This document shows positions 54,568 through 63,831 of a stretch of 64,000 nt of DNA, one piece after another (position 1 is the stretch's first letter; each line of letters begins with the position of its first letter). The DNA comes from Salinisphaera japonica YTM-1 (lineage in GTDB: Bacteria; Pseudomonadota; Gammaproteobacteria; Nevskiales; Salinisphaeraceae). The DNA is taken from the NCBI RefSeq assembly GCF_003788585.1, contig NZ_AYKG01000068.1, positions 1 through 64,000 on the forward strand, written 5' to 3'. The position numbers and the translations under genes are program-made. Below the pieces are notes generated by a model. That model saw only the letters and a list, made by a program, of their open reading frames with translations, was not told the DNA's origin and did no database searches.

Positions 54568-57437
54568 GCACGCCCGTCGATGCGTTGCTTGGCCCCCTTT
54601 TTAAGTTGTTGCCGAGCAATCGATCCCAGCAGGATTCCGATGCCGGCGGCGAAACGCCGCAGCCGGATCCGGTCGACGACTCGAACGGTCAGCGCGGCCA
54701 ACCGCGGGGCACGCCGGTCACGCGCGGCGAGATCAAGGACTCCTACGAGCGCGGGCCGTCGTTTTCCCGCTATCTGCCCTTCGTGGAATACCTGCCTGAT
54801 TCCGGCTGTTTCCTGCTCGAGGACGGCGTGTCGGTCGGGGTCGTCGCCGAGATCCGGCCGGTGCCCACCGAAGGCCGCTCGCAGGATGCGCTGTCGGCCG
54901 TTCGCGATCAGATCGAATCGGGCTTCCAGGACGCCTTGCCCGAATACGACAACCATCCCTGGATCATTCAGATCTTCGCCCGCGACGAGATCGATCCGAC
55001 CCACGATGTAAACGCGTTGCGGGCCCATACCGCGCCGCATCTGGCCGATGATGCGTTCACCCAAGCCTGGCTGGATGGCATGGCCGATCATCTGCACACG
55101 ATTTCCCGGCCGGGTGGGATCTTCCATGATGATCAGATCACGAACACCCGCTGGCGCGGCCAGACGCGCCGCGTGCGGCTCCTGCTCTACCGCTGGCTCG
55201 GTTCAAGCAATGATGCACCGGTCGCCGAAGACGAGGCCAACCGGGTCTATGACCGCCTGGCCGCCGCCTTGTCCGGCTCGGGCGTGCATATCGATCGCAT
55301 GGACGGCGCCGCGTTCCACCACTGGCTGTTGCCCTGGTTCAATCCGGCGCCGGCCTCCGATCGGCAGAATCCGGATCCCTTCTATCAGCGTGTCGCCTAC
55401 CCCGGCGACGACGAGATCGGTCAACTCGCGCACTACGATCTCGGCGAGGACGTGATCCACAACAATCCGGTCGGTGATGTCGAGTCCGGGGTCTGGACCT
55501 TCGACGGCCTGCCGCATCGCGCCATTCCCGTCGAGGAAATGCGCCGTGCGCCCGATATTGGCCATATCACCGGCGAGATGGCGCGCTCCAGGGGCCAGGC
55601 CTACAACGCGATCATGGATCAGCTGCCCGAAGACACGATCATGGCGCTCACGATCGTGGCGACGCCCCAAGAGCCGTTGGAAGATCATATCAACCGGCTG
55701 CGTCAAAAAGCGGTGGGTGACAGCGTCAAGGCCACCCAGGTGCGCCATGACTGCGACAAGGCACGCGAAATGCTGGCCGAACAGCACAAGCTGTATCAGT
55801 ACGCCCTGACCTTTTTTATTCGGGGTGATAACGACGCCGATCTGCGACGCCGCACGCTCACGCTCACAACACAGCTGCAACAGGCCAAGCTCAAGCCGGT
55901 AGCGGCCGAGGATGAAGTCGCACCGCTGAACACCTATCTGCGCTGGCTTCCGATGGCCTATGACCCCGCCGAGGACAAGCACGGCTGGTATACCCAGCTG
56001 GCCTATGTCCAGCATCTGGCCAACTTGACGCCGTTTTTTGGCCGCTCGCGCGGGACCCAGCATCCGGGGCTGTCGTTTTTCAACCGCGGTGGCGGTACGT
56101 TCTCGTTCGATCCGCTGTCGCTCGACGATCGCGCCAAGAACGGCCACATGTTCATATTCGGGCCGACGGGCGCCGGCAAGTCGGCGACGTTGAATGCGAT
56201 CTTTTCCCAGGTCATGGCGCTGCGCCGCCCGCGACTATTCATCATCGAGGTCGGTAACTCCTTCGGCCTGCTGGCAGAAGATCTCGAACGCCACGGTCTG
56301 TCGGTGAACAAGGTGCGCCTGGCGCCGGGGGCCGCCCCGCCGCTGCCGCTGTTCGCCGATGCCCATCGCCTGCTCGAGGCGGATGCGGCCCAGGCGCGCA
56401 GCGTCTATGACCGCGCCGACGAACGTCACGCGGATGAGCCGGCGGTCGTCGAGGTGGATGACGAGGACGATGAAGCCGAACGTGACCTGCTGGGCGAGAT
56501 GGAGATCACGGGTCGCCTGATGATTACCGGCGGCGATCCCAAGGAGGAAGCCGAGTTCCGCCGGGCCGATCGCCGCCTGGTTCGGGATGCGATCTATCGC
56601 GCGGCCCGCGCGACGTATGAGGCCGACCGACAGTGTCTGGCCGAGGATGTACGCACCGCGCTCTACGACATCGCGCGCGACCCGGATTTGCCCGAGGCGC
56701 GACGCGCCAAGGCCCATGACATGGCCGAGTCGATGGGCCTGTTCTGTGACGGTTTCGACGGTCAGGTCTTCAACTCGCCAGGCCAGGCCTGGCCCGAGTG
56801 CGACGTCACCGTGGTCGATCTGGCCCATTACGCTCGCGATGGCTACGAGGCCCAGCTGGCGTTGTCGGTGATCAGTCTGACCAACATCATCATGGGCATC
56901 GCGGAGCGTGACCAGTCATCGGATCGCGCCATCATCCAGGCGATCGACGAGGCTCACGTCGTGACCGTAAACCCGCTGCTCTCACCCTATCTCGTCAAGG
57001 TCGGCAAGATGGGCCGGAAATTGGGGTACTGGATCTGGCTGGCCACCCAGAATCTGGAAGATTTCCCGGATGCGGCCACGCGCCTGCTCAACATGATCGA
57101 GTGGTATGTCTGCCTGGTGACCCCGCCGGATGAAGTCGAGCAGTTGGCCCGCTTCAAGACCCTCACCGAGGATCAGAAGGGCTTGATTCGCTCGGCGACC
57201 AAGGCCCCTGGCAAATACACCGAAGGCGTCGTGTTGGCCGATCGCCTCGAGGCGTTGTTTCGGGTCGTGCCGCCGAGTCGCTATATGGCGCTGGCCGGTA
57301 CCGAAAAAGAGGAAAAAGCCGAGCGCCGCCAGGTGATGAACGAGCTCGGCTGCAGCGAACTCGATGCCGCACTGCATATCGCCGCGACGATGGACGAGGC
57401 GCGCGGCATGAAGCCGAAAACCCAGGGAGACCCATGA
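54564..57437 (+). CDS. Conjugative transfer ATPase, PFL_4706 family (TraC/VirB4-like)
   Basis: 957 aa. Energises pilus and channel assembly. N-terminal VirB4-like domain ('DSYERGPSFSRYLPFVEY'), 'PQEPLEDHINRLRQKAVG', Walker A 'FGPTGAGKSATLNAIF' (~532), an acidic insertion (~620-650, 'DDEDDEAERDLLGEME'), Walker B region 'RAIIQAIDEAHVV' and 'GYWIWLATQNLEDFPDA'. Confidence 0.93.
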   Translation: MSTPVDALLGPLFKLLPSNRSQQDSDAGGETPQPDPVDDSNGQRGQPRGTPVTRGEIKDSYERGPSFSRYLPFVEYLPDSGCFLLEDGVSVGVVAEIRPVPTEGRSQDALSAVRDQIESGFQDALPEYDNHPWIIQIFARDEIDPTHDVNALRAHTAPHLADDAFTQAWLDGMADHLHTISRPGGIFHDDQITNTRWRGQTRRVRLLLYRWLGSSNDAPVAEDEANRVYDRLAAALSGSGVHIDRMDGAAFHHWLLPWFNPAPASDRQNPDPFYQRVAYPGDDEIGQLAHYDLGEDVIHNNPVGDVESGVWTFDGLPHRAIPVEEMRRAPDIGHITGEMARSRGQAYNAIMDQLPEDTIMALTIVATPQEPLEDHINRLRQKAVGDSVKATQVRHDCDKAREMLAEQHKLYQYALTFFIRGDNDADLRRRTLTLTTQLQQAKLKPVAAEDEVAPLNTYLRWLPMAYDPAEDKHGWYTQLAYVQHLANLTPFFGRSRGTQHPGLSFFNRGGGTFSFDPLSLDDRAKNGHMFIFGPTGAGKSATLNAIFSQVMALRRPRLFIIEVGNSFGLLAEDLERHGLSVNKVRLAPGAAPPLPLFADAHRLLEADAAQARSVYDRADERHADEPAVVEVDDEDDEAERDLLGEMEITGRLMITGGDPKEEAEFRRADRRLVRDAIYRAARATYEADRQCLAEDVRTALYDIARDPDLPEARRAKAHDMAESMGLFCDGFDGQVFNSPGQAWPECDVTVVDLAHYARDGYEAQLALSVISLTNIIMGIAERDQSSDRAIIQAIDEAHVVTVNPLLSPYLVKVGKMGRKLGYWIWLATQNLEDFPDAATRLLNMIEWYVCLVTPPDEVEQLARFKTLTEDQKGLIRSATKAPGKYTEGVVLADRLEALFRVVPPSRYMALAGTEKEEKAERRQVMNELGCSELDAALHIAATMDEARGMKPKTQGDP

Positions 57438-58021
57438 ATCAAGATCGACCCGACGCGCCCCAGGCACGCGCGCCGTTCAAGGCGGTTAAGGGAAAATACG
57501 GCGTCAAGTTTCGCCAGGCGCCGCCACTCGGACAGACCGGGCCTGTGCTCGAGCTCGAGCACACCGGCCACGATCACGTCGTGCTCGATGTGCGCGAACG
57601 CTATCGGCTCGCCAGCGGTCGGATCGGCTCGCGCCACCCGGTGCTGTTGGCCTTCAACAGTCACCAGGCGGTCGAGCTCGGAGGTCTGTTGTTCCATTTC
57701 GTCGATAGGCACCTGCGCAACGACGCCGAAGCGCCCTTTCATCACATCGTCACGACGCCCGAGCGGGCGGCGTGTGGCCCCAACTGGCTGATCGAGGATC
57801 AGGACACCGCGCGCGATCGGCTGGGCCGCCGGCGATCGCGCGCCCATGTCCTGGGCCTGACGCAGCGTTTTCTCGAGGTCTGCGAGGACGAATCCTTCGT
57901 CAAGAAAGTCTGTATGAATCTGGCCTTGTGGGCCAATCGATCCGGGGACGCCTTTGCTGTGGCCAAAGCCGAACAGGCGCTGTACCAGATGGCGATGGTG
58001 CCCGACGCGTTTGGGAACTGA
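57434..58021 (+). CDS. Unknown transfer-operon protein
   Basis: 195 aa, no signal peptide or membrane helix. Contains 'LELEHTGHDHVVLDVRERYRL', 'GGLLFHFVDRHLRNDAEAPFHH' and 'VKKVCMNLALWANRSGDAF'. No family recognised. It occupies the place between TraC and PFL_4709 where related ICEs often have a DsbC-like disulfide isomerase, which is absent here. Overlaps TraC by 4 bp. Confidence 0.6.
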   Translation: MNQDRPDAPQARAPFKAVKGKYGVKFRQAPPLGQTGPVLELEHTGHDHVVLDVRERYRLASGRIGSRHPVLLAFNSHQAVELGGLLFHFVDRHLRNDAEAPFHHIVTTPERAACGPNWLIEDQDTARDRLGRRRSRAHVLGLTQRFLEVCEDESFVKKVCMNLALWANRSGDAFAVAKAEQALYQMAMVPDAFGN

Positions 58022-58031
58022 TGGGGCAATG

Positions 58032-58430
58032 ATGACACGCGTTGTTTACGCAATCACCGGAATCGCCCTGCTGGCCGCGGCGTCCGCGGCGCTGGCCGGT
58101 ACCGAGGTCTTCACCGTCGCCGGCGTGCCGGTGACCCATGTGCCGGACAACGCGACGGTGGTCGAACTCGACAAGCCGTCCCGGCTCGACAAGCAGCTGT
58201 CACAGGGCCTGCCCGACAAGAAGGATACCGCAGCACGGGCGGTCCAGAAACGCCTGGCCGGCTTCAAGGAAGCGTATGGCGAGGCTTATAGCGGGCTCAT
58301 GCGGGCCTGGCGACTCGGTGTGACGAAAGTACCGGCTGTGGTGGTCGACGGCACCTACGTCGTCTATGGCCAGCCGAACGTGACGGCCGCGGTGGCCGAG
58401 ATCCGCCGGGCCGAAACCAGGGAGAAATGA
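58032..58430 (+). CDS. ICE protein, PFL_4709 family
   Basis: About 132 aa, exported (signal peptide to 'ALAGT'). Family signature 'EVFTVAGVPVTHVPDNATVVELD' and a TrbC/thioredoxin-like end 'VTKVPAVVVDGTYVVYGQPNV'. An adjacent ATG 3 bp upstream is equally possible. Overlaps the next gene by 4 bp. Confidence 0.87.
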   Translation: MTRVVYAITGIALLAAASAALAGTEVFTVAGVPVTHVPDNATVVELDKPSRLDKQLSQGLPDKKDTAARAVQKRLAGFKEAYGEAYSGLMRAWRLGVTKVPAVVVDGTYVVYGQPNVTAAVAEIRRAETREK

Positions 58431-59383
58431 TCATGAGACAACGACGTGCTCCGATTCTGCTGTTCGCCGCGCTCACGCTGCTCGTGAGTGCGAGCGTCGT
58501 GCCGCGGCCGGCCCAGGCCATCGATACCGGCACGATCGTCGCATCGGCGGCGTCCTGGGATTGCCTGGATTACCAGGTGACCGGCGTCTGCGTCTGGCTG
58601 ACCTGTACGCCGTTCGGTTGCTATACGCAGACCAGCGTCAAGGTCAAACACTATAGGCCGGATCTCATGGTCTCGGTTTATCAACAGACCGGCGATAACC
58701 CGTGGTCGGTTATTTCGCCGTTGGCCTCCCCCAATTTGACGGCCAAGACCGGCGGGGATCGCACCGAAGGCCGCGCGGGTCGCGACCACAGCAATTTACG
58801 CTTCAAGAACGCCGACGCAGTCGGCCATCCCGCCGCAGCCGGCTTCGATCTGCTGTCGAGTGTGGGGTACACCTGCGAGTCGTCGGCGACGCCGATGCAG
58901 CCCTATTTCCTGTCGGTATTCGACTCCCTGGCCTGGCGTGAGGGGGTGCCGGAATCGGGATATCCCGAAGCGCTGACACCCGGCTCACGAACCATCGGCC
59001 AGGTTGGTGACCAGTGGGGCCACGTCTATCCGCGCTCGGGCTTCGTCACACAGAGCAACGACTACAAGGCCGCGGCCGTGATCGCCCAGCGCGTGGCGGA
59101 TTTTGTCACCCGGCAAGACCAGCCGCATGTCTATACGCCGCTACAGGGACACGAAAAGCCGGGTTACTGGCCGCCCGGTCCGGTCGTCGAAGGCGACGCG
59201 TCGACCGGCACGTGGCAACGGCTGCAGCCGAGTCTGACGAAGTCCTGCTCGGTATTCCCCGATCGCGGTATCGCCGCTAGCTATGCCGATGTGCTCGCCG
59301 ACGACGGCGACTACGTCTGGGCGCTGTGGCGCCCCTATGAATGCTGCCCGCGCCGCGGCGAGGAACTGATTTTTGCCAGCTAG
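58427..59383 (+). CDS. ICE protein, PFL_4710 family (TraU-like)
   Basis: A 318-aa periplasmic protein. Signal peptide to 'RPAQA', then a Cys-rich region 'WDCLDYQVTGVCVWLTCTPFGCYTQTSVKVKHY', 'HPAAAGFDLLSSVGYTCES' and an end with 'CSVFPDRG' and 'YECCPRRG'. Mating-pair stabilisation component, inferred from TraU resemblance. Confidence 0.87.
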   Translation: MIMRQRRAPILLFAALTLLVSASVVPRPAQAIDTGTIVASAASWDCLDYQVTGVCVWLTCTPFGCYTQTSVKVKHYRPDLMVSVYQQTGDNPWSVISPLASPNLTAKTGGDRTEGRAGRDHSNLRFKNADAVGHPAAAGFDLLSSVGYTCESSATPMQPYFLSVFDSLAWREGVPESGYPEALTPGSRTIGQVGDQWGHVYPRSGFVTQSNDYKAAAVIAQRVADFVTRQDQPHVYTPLQGHEKPGYWPPGPVVEGDASTGTWQRLQPSLTKSCSVFPDRGIAASYADVLADDGDYVWALWRPYECCPRRGEELIFAS

Positions 59384-59393
59384 GGAGACAACA

Positions 59394-59829
59394 ATGAATA
59401 ACGACACTCATTTGGGTCTGCGCACGGCTCTGATGACAATGCTGATCGTCGGCATCGCATTGATGGCCGGTTGCGGCTCCGATGTCGGGCCGTCGGTCGA
59501 CGAAGTGCGTCCGGATCTGCAGGACCGGATGGACGCGCGGTTCCACGGCGTGATTCGGCTTCTGGATTTTGAGAACGCCCAACGCAAGGCGCTTAGCGAG
59601 GATCGCGTGCAATTTCACGTCAGTACGACCTATGTGCTCGATGAAGATCGCCTTGACGCCCTGCAGAAGAAAGAACACGCCCGTGGACGGCTTTTGGTAC
59701 CGACATGAGTTACGGCGTGACCAAAAGAGCCCGCCGTCTGTCCGGCAGCCACGATCAAGTGACGTGCTTTACAAGCGCACCGGACAAGACATCTGGCAAC
59801 TCGCCGGGCTGGCGCCCGGCTATCAATAG
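59394..59829 (+). pseudogene. Transfer-operon lipoprotein with apparent frameshift
   Basis: The first frame gives a lipoprotein ('GIALMAGCGSD') reading to 'LDEDRLDALQKK' and then a stop at 59708. A different frame continues 'NTPVDGFWYRHELRRDQKSP' and 'DVLYKRTGQDIWQLAGLAPGYQ', ending 10 bp before the PFL_4711 start, the spacing expected in this operon. One extra A in the AAA at 59670-59672 explains the break. If not an error, the product is a truncated 104-aa lipoprotein. Confidence 0.7.
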
Positions 59830-59839
59830 AGGTGTCGCT

Positions 59840-61282
59840 ATGTCATTCATGACGCGTATCGCGATCGCCGGTCTGCTGTTCGGTGCCCTGTATCTCACGG
59901 TGCCGATGACGGCCTGGTCGGCTGCCGGCGACGATCTGTACTACCAGATCGGTGGCGGGGGCCCGGTGAGCGCGTCGGCCGGCCGCGGTTATCAGCCCGG
60001 CCAACTCGGTCTGGGGATCAACTGGAATCAGGGCTCGGCCTGCAGCGGGCTCAATCCCCAGGCGACAGTCGCCAATCAGCTGAACGGCGCGACCCGCGGC
60101 TTTCAGAACATGATGGGCTCGGTGGTGCAGAACGCCACGGGCGCGGTCGCGGCCCTTCCGGCGATGATTATCCAACGCGCCGCGCCGGGTCTCTATGATC
60201 TGCTGTCGAACGGCGTGCTGCAGGGGCGATTGGACTTCAACAAGGCCAAGACTTCGTGCAAGGCCATGGCCAAGCGCGCGGCCGATGCCATCACGTCCGG
60301 CGGCTGGCAGCAACAGGCCCAGGCCGAGAATTGGCAGCAAACCGCCGCGACCAACGGTGACGCGGTCGCCGCCGAGCAGACCGTCGAGTCGCAAGGCGGC
60401 GACAAGGGCGTGACCTGGGTGGGCGGCGAAAAGCGCGGCGGCATCGCACAACAGCCAGTCGAGGTTACACATGATACGGCTGTCGCCGGCTACAACATCC
60501 TGCACGGTCGCACGGATCCCACCAGCACGCAGCCAGTCTCCGGTGGTGGCCAGGGCTGGGGTACTGTGCCGACATCCAGCGGCTCATGGCCCGGCAGTGG
60601 CGGTTCGGGATCGAGCGGCGGTGCCGGCGGCGTGGGCAACGGGTGTCACGGCGGCATGTGCACCGTCTGGGGCTCGCCTACCCAGGCGGCGCAGTGGATT
60701 ACCAACGTCGTCGGCGAAAAGGAAATCAAGACCTGCAGCGGCTGCGAGAAGGTGCAGTCGAAGTCCGGTGCCGGCCTGATGCGTGCCCTCGAGGACCAGC
60801 AGGACAAGATCGAAACCAAGCTGACGGCCATGGTCAACGCCAGCCAGCCGATCACTGATGCCAATCTGCGGGCAGTCTCGGCCGGCGCGACGCTGTCGAT
60901 GTCCCGCGGTGTCATCAAGTCGCTGCAGCATGATCCACAAGGCGAGCTCCTGACGCATCGGCTGGCATCCGAGATGGCGTTGGCGCGCACGCTCACGCAG
61001 GCCCTCTGGGCACGGCGGATCATGCTGGCCGGCGCGGACGAGCCCGGTATTGCCAACAACAAGGAGGGTCAGGATGCCATCAACGGCGAATTAACCCATC
61101 TCGACCGCGGTATCGAGGCATTGCGGACCGAAATGGAAGTCCGTCGGTCGCTGGCCCACAACGCCGCCACAATGGCCCTGACCCGCAACCAGGGCCGCGC
61201 CGATCGCGGCGCGCCCGCCAACACGGACGCAGGCAATCGCGAGATCGACACTCGAGACGCTATCGATGGCAATAACCAATAA
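59840..61282 (+). CDS. ICE protein, PFL_4711 family (TraH-like)
   Basis: 480 aa, exported (signal peptide to 'TAWSAAGDD'). 'DLYYQIGGGGPVSASAG', 'CSGLNPQATVANQLNGATRGFQ', 'GLYDLLSNGVLQGRLDFNKAK', a Gly/Ser linker, then helices resembling TraH. I chose the Met of 'MSFMTRIAIAGLL'; the longer frame lacks a signal peptide start and overlaps the lipoprotein tail. Confidence 0.87.
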   Translation: MSFMTRIAIAGLLFGALYLTVPMTAWSAAGDDLYYQIGGGGPVSASAGRGYQPGQLGLGINWNQGSACSGLNPQATVANQLNGATRGFQNMMGSVVQNATGAVAALPAMIIQRAAPGLYDLLSNGVLQGRLDFNKAKTSCKAMAKRAADAITSGGWQQQAQAENWQQTAATNGDAVAAEQTVESQGGDKGVTWVGGEKRGGIAQQPVEVTHDTAVAGYNILHGRTDPTSTQPVSGGGQGWGTVPTSSGSWPGSGGSGSSGGAGGVGNGCHGGMCTVWGSPTQAAQWITNVVGEKEIKTCSGCEKVQSKSGAGLMRALEDQQDKIETKLTAMVNASQPITDANLRAVSAGATLSMSRGVIKSLQHDPQGELLTHRLASEMALARTLTQALWARRIMLAGADEPGIANNKEGQDAINGELTHLDRGIEALRTEMEVRRSLAHNAATMALTRNQGRADRGAPANTDAGNREIDTRDAIDGNNQ

Positions 61283-61643
61283 AACCAGCCGACTCGGCGC
61301 CTGGGCGGTCTTTCTGATCGCCTGGGCTGCGGTCATCGTCGCGGCGCTGGTGATCGTCGCGGTCGGCGTGTCGATGGCCGGCGGCGCGGTCGGCTTCCGC
61401 GACTGGCTGGCCCGCATCGCTCCCTACGCCCTGATCTGGCGTGTTGGCGTCTATGCCGTCGTCGGCACGCTCTATATCACCCGATGGCGCCCGCGCTTGC
61501 GCGCCGCCCAGCAACGCCAGACCGATGGCGGCGAAGCGGCTCACCAACGACTCGTTCGTGTCGAGCGGATGTTGCTGGTGGTGATCGCCGTGATCGAGGC
61601 GGCGAATCTGCCCGATCTCATCGGCTGGATGTCGGCGGGCTAG
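61266..61643 (+). CDS. Small inner-membrane transfer protein
   Basis: 125 aa with three predicted helices ('GAWAVFLIAWAAVIVAALVIVAVGVSMAG', 'IAPYALIWRVGVYAVVGTLYI', 'LLVVIAVIEAANLP'). Overlaps the PFL_4711 gene by 17 bp and precedes the TraG-like gene by 12 bp, a place often held by an integrative-element membrane protein. No family named. Confidence 0.65.
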   Translation: MAITNKTSRLGAWAVFLIAWAAVIVAALVIVAVGVSMAGGAVGFRDWLARIAPYALIWRVGVYAVVGTLYITRWRPRLRAAQQRQTDGGEAAHQRLVRVERMLLVVIAVIEAANLPDLIGWMSAG

Positions 61644-61655
61644 CGGAGAACCGTC

Positions 61656-63164
61656 ATGAGTGTGGATCTGAGCGTATTCGACTATTTCGAGAACGTCGTG
61701 CTGATGCTCGGCTGGATCGTGAACAACGCGATCTGGGGCGTTCTCAACAAGACGATGCTCGCCGCGGTGCCCTTTGCCGCGCTCATTATCCGTGAGTGGT
61801 ATACCGCGCGGCGTGAAGGCGAGGACGAGGGCAACAAGGGTCTGCTCTCGCTCAACCGGATCGAGACCACGCTGTACGCGATGCTGCTGGTGTATGCGTT
61901 CGCCGCGGTCCCGCTGCTGAGCGTGCAGTTCGCGCCGGCGAATTACGATCAACAGCACTATGAGCAATGCGGCGTGAAGGTGGCGGGCAACGGCACGTCA
62001 ACTGGCGCCGGGGCGTCCTTGGGCGGCAAGACGGCCGATATTCCGCTGTGGTGGGCGGTTGTCCACGCGGTCTCGAACGGTATCACCAACGCCGCGCTGG
62101 CCGCACTGCCCTGTAATACCGACTATCAGTATCTGCGCACCGAACTCGATCGCACGGCGATCCAGGATCCGACGTTGCGCAGTGAGGTCGTGCGGTTCCA
62201 GCGCTGGTGTTATGGCCGCTCCCGGACCCAGCTGTTTCGCAAATCCGCCCGTCTGGACGCGGCCACAGCCAAGGATACCGACTGGATCGGGTCGCATTAT
62301 TTCCTGAAAACCGCCGGCTACTACGACAGCTTCCAGTCGCATCGTCCGGTCAAGGGGTTTGCCTACAATGCGTCGCGGGACTCCGGCTTCGGGACGGGAC
62401 CGTCGCAAGGCGGCTATCCCACCTGCAAGCAATGGTGGACCGCGTCCGGGAACGGGCTCAAGGCTCGCCTGTACGATCAGATCGATACCCGCCTCTGGCA
62501 GAACATCCATGCGGCCTTCACGTCGTCGACGGCCGACGACTATGCCATTCGGGCCCTGCTGAACACGCATGGCGGCATGGCCAACGGCAATTCGGGCAGC
62601 GATGTGATCTCGGGTTCCGGCGGCGGCAATGGACTCAACAGCACCGTGGGTACGGCGGTCGGCATGTTCGGGGCCGGACTGGGCTGGCTACCGGCCGAGG
62701 GCATGAAGGATGTCGCGGCCCGGGCCATGCCCATGGTCCAGTACCTGCTGATGATGGCCATGGTCATCGCCATGCCGGTCTTGATCGTCATTTCCGGCTA
62801 CAGCGCCAAGGTCGTCGGGATCCTGACCTTTTCCTACTTCGGGATGGCCTCGCTGACGTTCTGGTTCGGCTTGTCACGCTGGCTGAGCAACAACCTGGTG
62901 GACATGCTCTACCAAAGTAATGCGGCCAAGCTCGGTTTTATGGCCGGCCTGGGCAATGCCTACGATATCTCGGTTCTGACCCTGGTGCAGGCGACGATGG
63001 TGGTTGTGTTACCCACCGCATGGCTCGCGATGTTGGGTTGGGCCGGTGCTGGGGCTGGTAGCGCGATGGGCACCGCAATGGGACAAGGGAGCAAGGAAGC
63101 AAGTAGTGCCGGCAAACAAGGCGGCCAGAAGGCACAAAGTAAAGCGTCAGGCGGGAAGCTGTAG
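61656..63164 (+). CDS. TraG-like mating-pair stabilisation membrane protein
   Basis: 502 aa with a TraG N-terminal domain. Starts 'VDLSVFDYFENVVLMLGWIVNN', has several helices ('GMKDVAARAMPMVQYLLMMAMV', 'VVGILTFSYFGMASLTFWFG') and a polar Gly/Lys/Gln tail. Last gene of the long transfer operon; its stop codon lies inside a hairpin. Confidence 0.85.
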   Translation: MSVDLSVFDYFENVVLMLGWIVNNAIWGVLNKTMLAAVPFAALIIREWYTARREGEDEGNKGLLSLNRIETTLYAMLLVYAFAAVPLLSVQFAPANYDQQHYEQCGVKVAGNGTSTGAGASLGGKTADIPLWWAVVHAVSNGITNAALAALPCNTDYQYLRTELDRTAIQDPTLRSEVVRFQRWCYGRSRTQLFRKSARLDAATAKDTDWIGSHYFLKTAGYYDSFQSHRPVKGFAYNASRDSGFGTGPSQGGYPTCKQWWTASGNGLKARLYDQIDTRLWQNIHAAFTSSTADDYAIRALLNTHGGMANGNSGSDVISGSGGGNGLNSTVGTAVGMFGAGLGWLPAEGMKDVAARAMPMVQYLLMMAMVIAMPVLIVISGYSAKVVGILTFSYFGMASLTFWFGLSRWLSNNLVDMLYQSNAAKLGFMAGLGNAYDISVLTLVQATMVVVLPTAWLAMLGWAGAGAGSAMGTAMGQGSKEASSAGKQGGQKAQSKASGGKL

Positions 63165-63179
63165 ATACAACAGCTTCCC
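63153..63179 (+). terminator. Operon-end hairpin overlapping the TraG-like stop codon
   Basis: GGGAAGCTGT (63153-63162) and ACAGCTTCCC (63170-63179) are perfect complements with a 7-nt loop containing the rest of the TAG stop, followed by TTAATT. The U-tract is short, but the position marks the end of the transfer operon. Confidence 0.7.
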
Positions 63180-63189
63180 TTAATTGATG

Positions 63190-63693
63190 CTATTCATTCT
63201 CGTCGCCATCAACGCGCCAGCCCCCCATATAATAACCAGGACCTTGCCACCCGAACTGCCAACCATCTTCATCACTTTCATCGGTTGCAGTTTCAGGAAT
63301 CCCGTTCTTGAGCATCAGGCCCAGAAGCGCTGCGACCGCAAGGACGATGAGAACGACCTGCCAGTGCATGACGGCCAGGACGACCACCATCGCGGCGAGT
63401 GCCGCGGCGATGCCGATCGTGGCTCGCTGGCCAAAACCGTGGCGATGGATGGCATAGGCGATCATCGGTACGACCGTCAGGGCCGCGCCGGTGGCCAGGA
63501 AAGCGCTCAGGCTGTCGAACGCACCGATCAGGCCGGCGCCTTCGGCCCGCGGATCCAGCAGCGCGGTCAGCACGCTCAGCAGGATCCAGGCGACCATGCC
63601 CACCGTGCCGGCACCGAGCCAGCGCATCATCGTCCGGACAGACGACGTCGGGTGCCTCGCTGCCGGGTTCGTCTGCGCACTGTGAGTGGCCAT
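63190..63693 (-). CDS. Unknown membrane protein
   Basis: 167 aa starting 'MATHSAQTN', with GGAGG 7 bp upstream. About four helices ('GAGTVGMVAWILLSVLTALL', 'LATGAALTVVPMIAYAI', 'TIGIAAALAAMVVVLAVMHW', 'VVLIVLAVAALLGLML') and an acidic, Gly/Trp-rich C-tail ('GWQFGWQGPGYYMGGW'). Convergent with the transfer operon, so separately expressed cargo; family not recognised. Confidence 0.6.
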   Translation of the reverse strand: MATHSAQTNPAARHPTSSVRTMMRWLGAGTVGMVAWILLSVLTALLDPRAEGAGLIGAFDSLSAFLATGAALTVVPMIAYAIHRHGFGQRATIGIAAALAAMVVVLAVMHWQVVLIVLAVAALLGLMLKNGIPETATDESDEDGWQFGWQGPGYYMGGWRVDGDENE

Positions 63694-63765
63694 GATCGCC
63701 TCCGACCTTGATGCTTTCTCGATAAACAGCGTAGCGCTACAGCGACAGGGGCGCAATTTCGCCGC

Positions 63766-63793
63766 TTGCGTTATCATCTCCTGCCACTATAGT
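63766..63793 (+). promoter_or_regulatory. Promoter of the antitoxin gene
   Basis: TTGCGT (63766-63771) and TATAGT (63788-63793) with a 16-bp spacer, 38 bp before the ATG. A partial palindrome, TAGT...ACTA, overlaps the -10 and could be the autoregulatory operator. Confidence 0.6.
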
Positions 63794-63831
63794 AACATCA
63801 CTACATAGGGGCCAAGTTTTGAGGTGATGCC

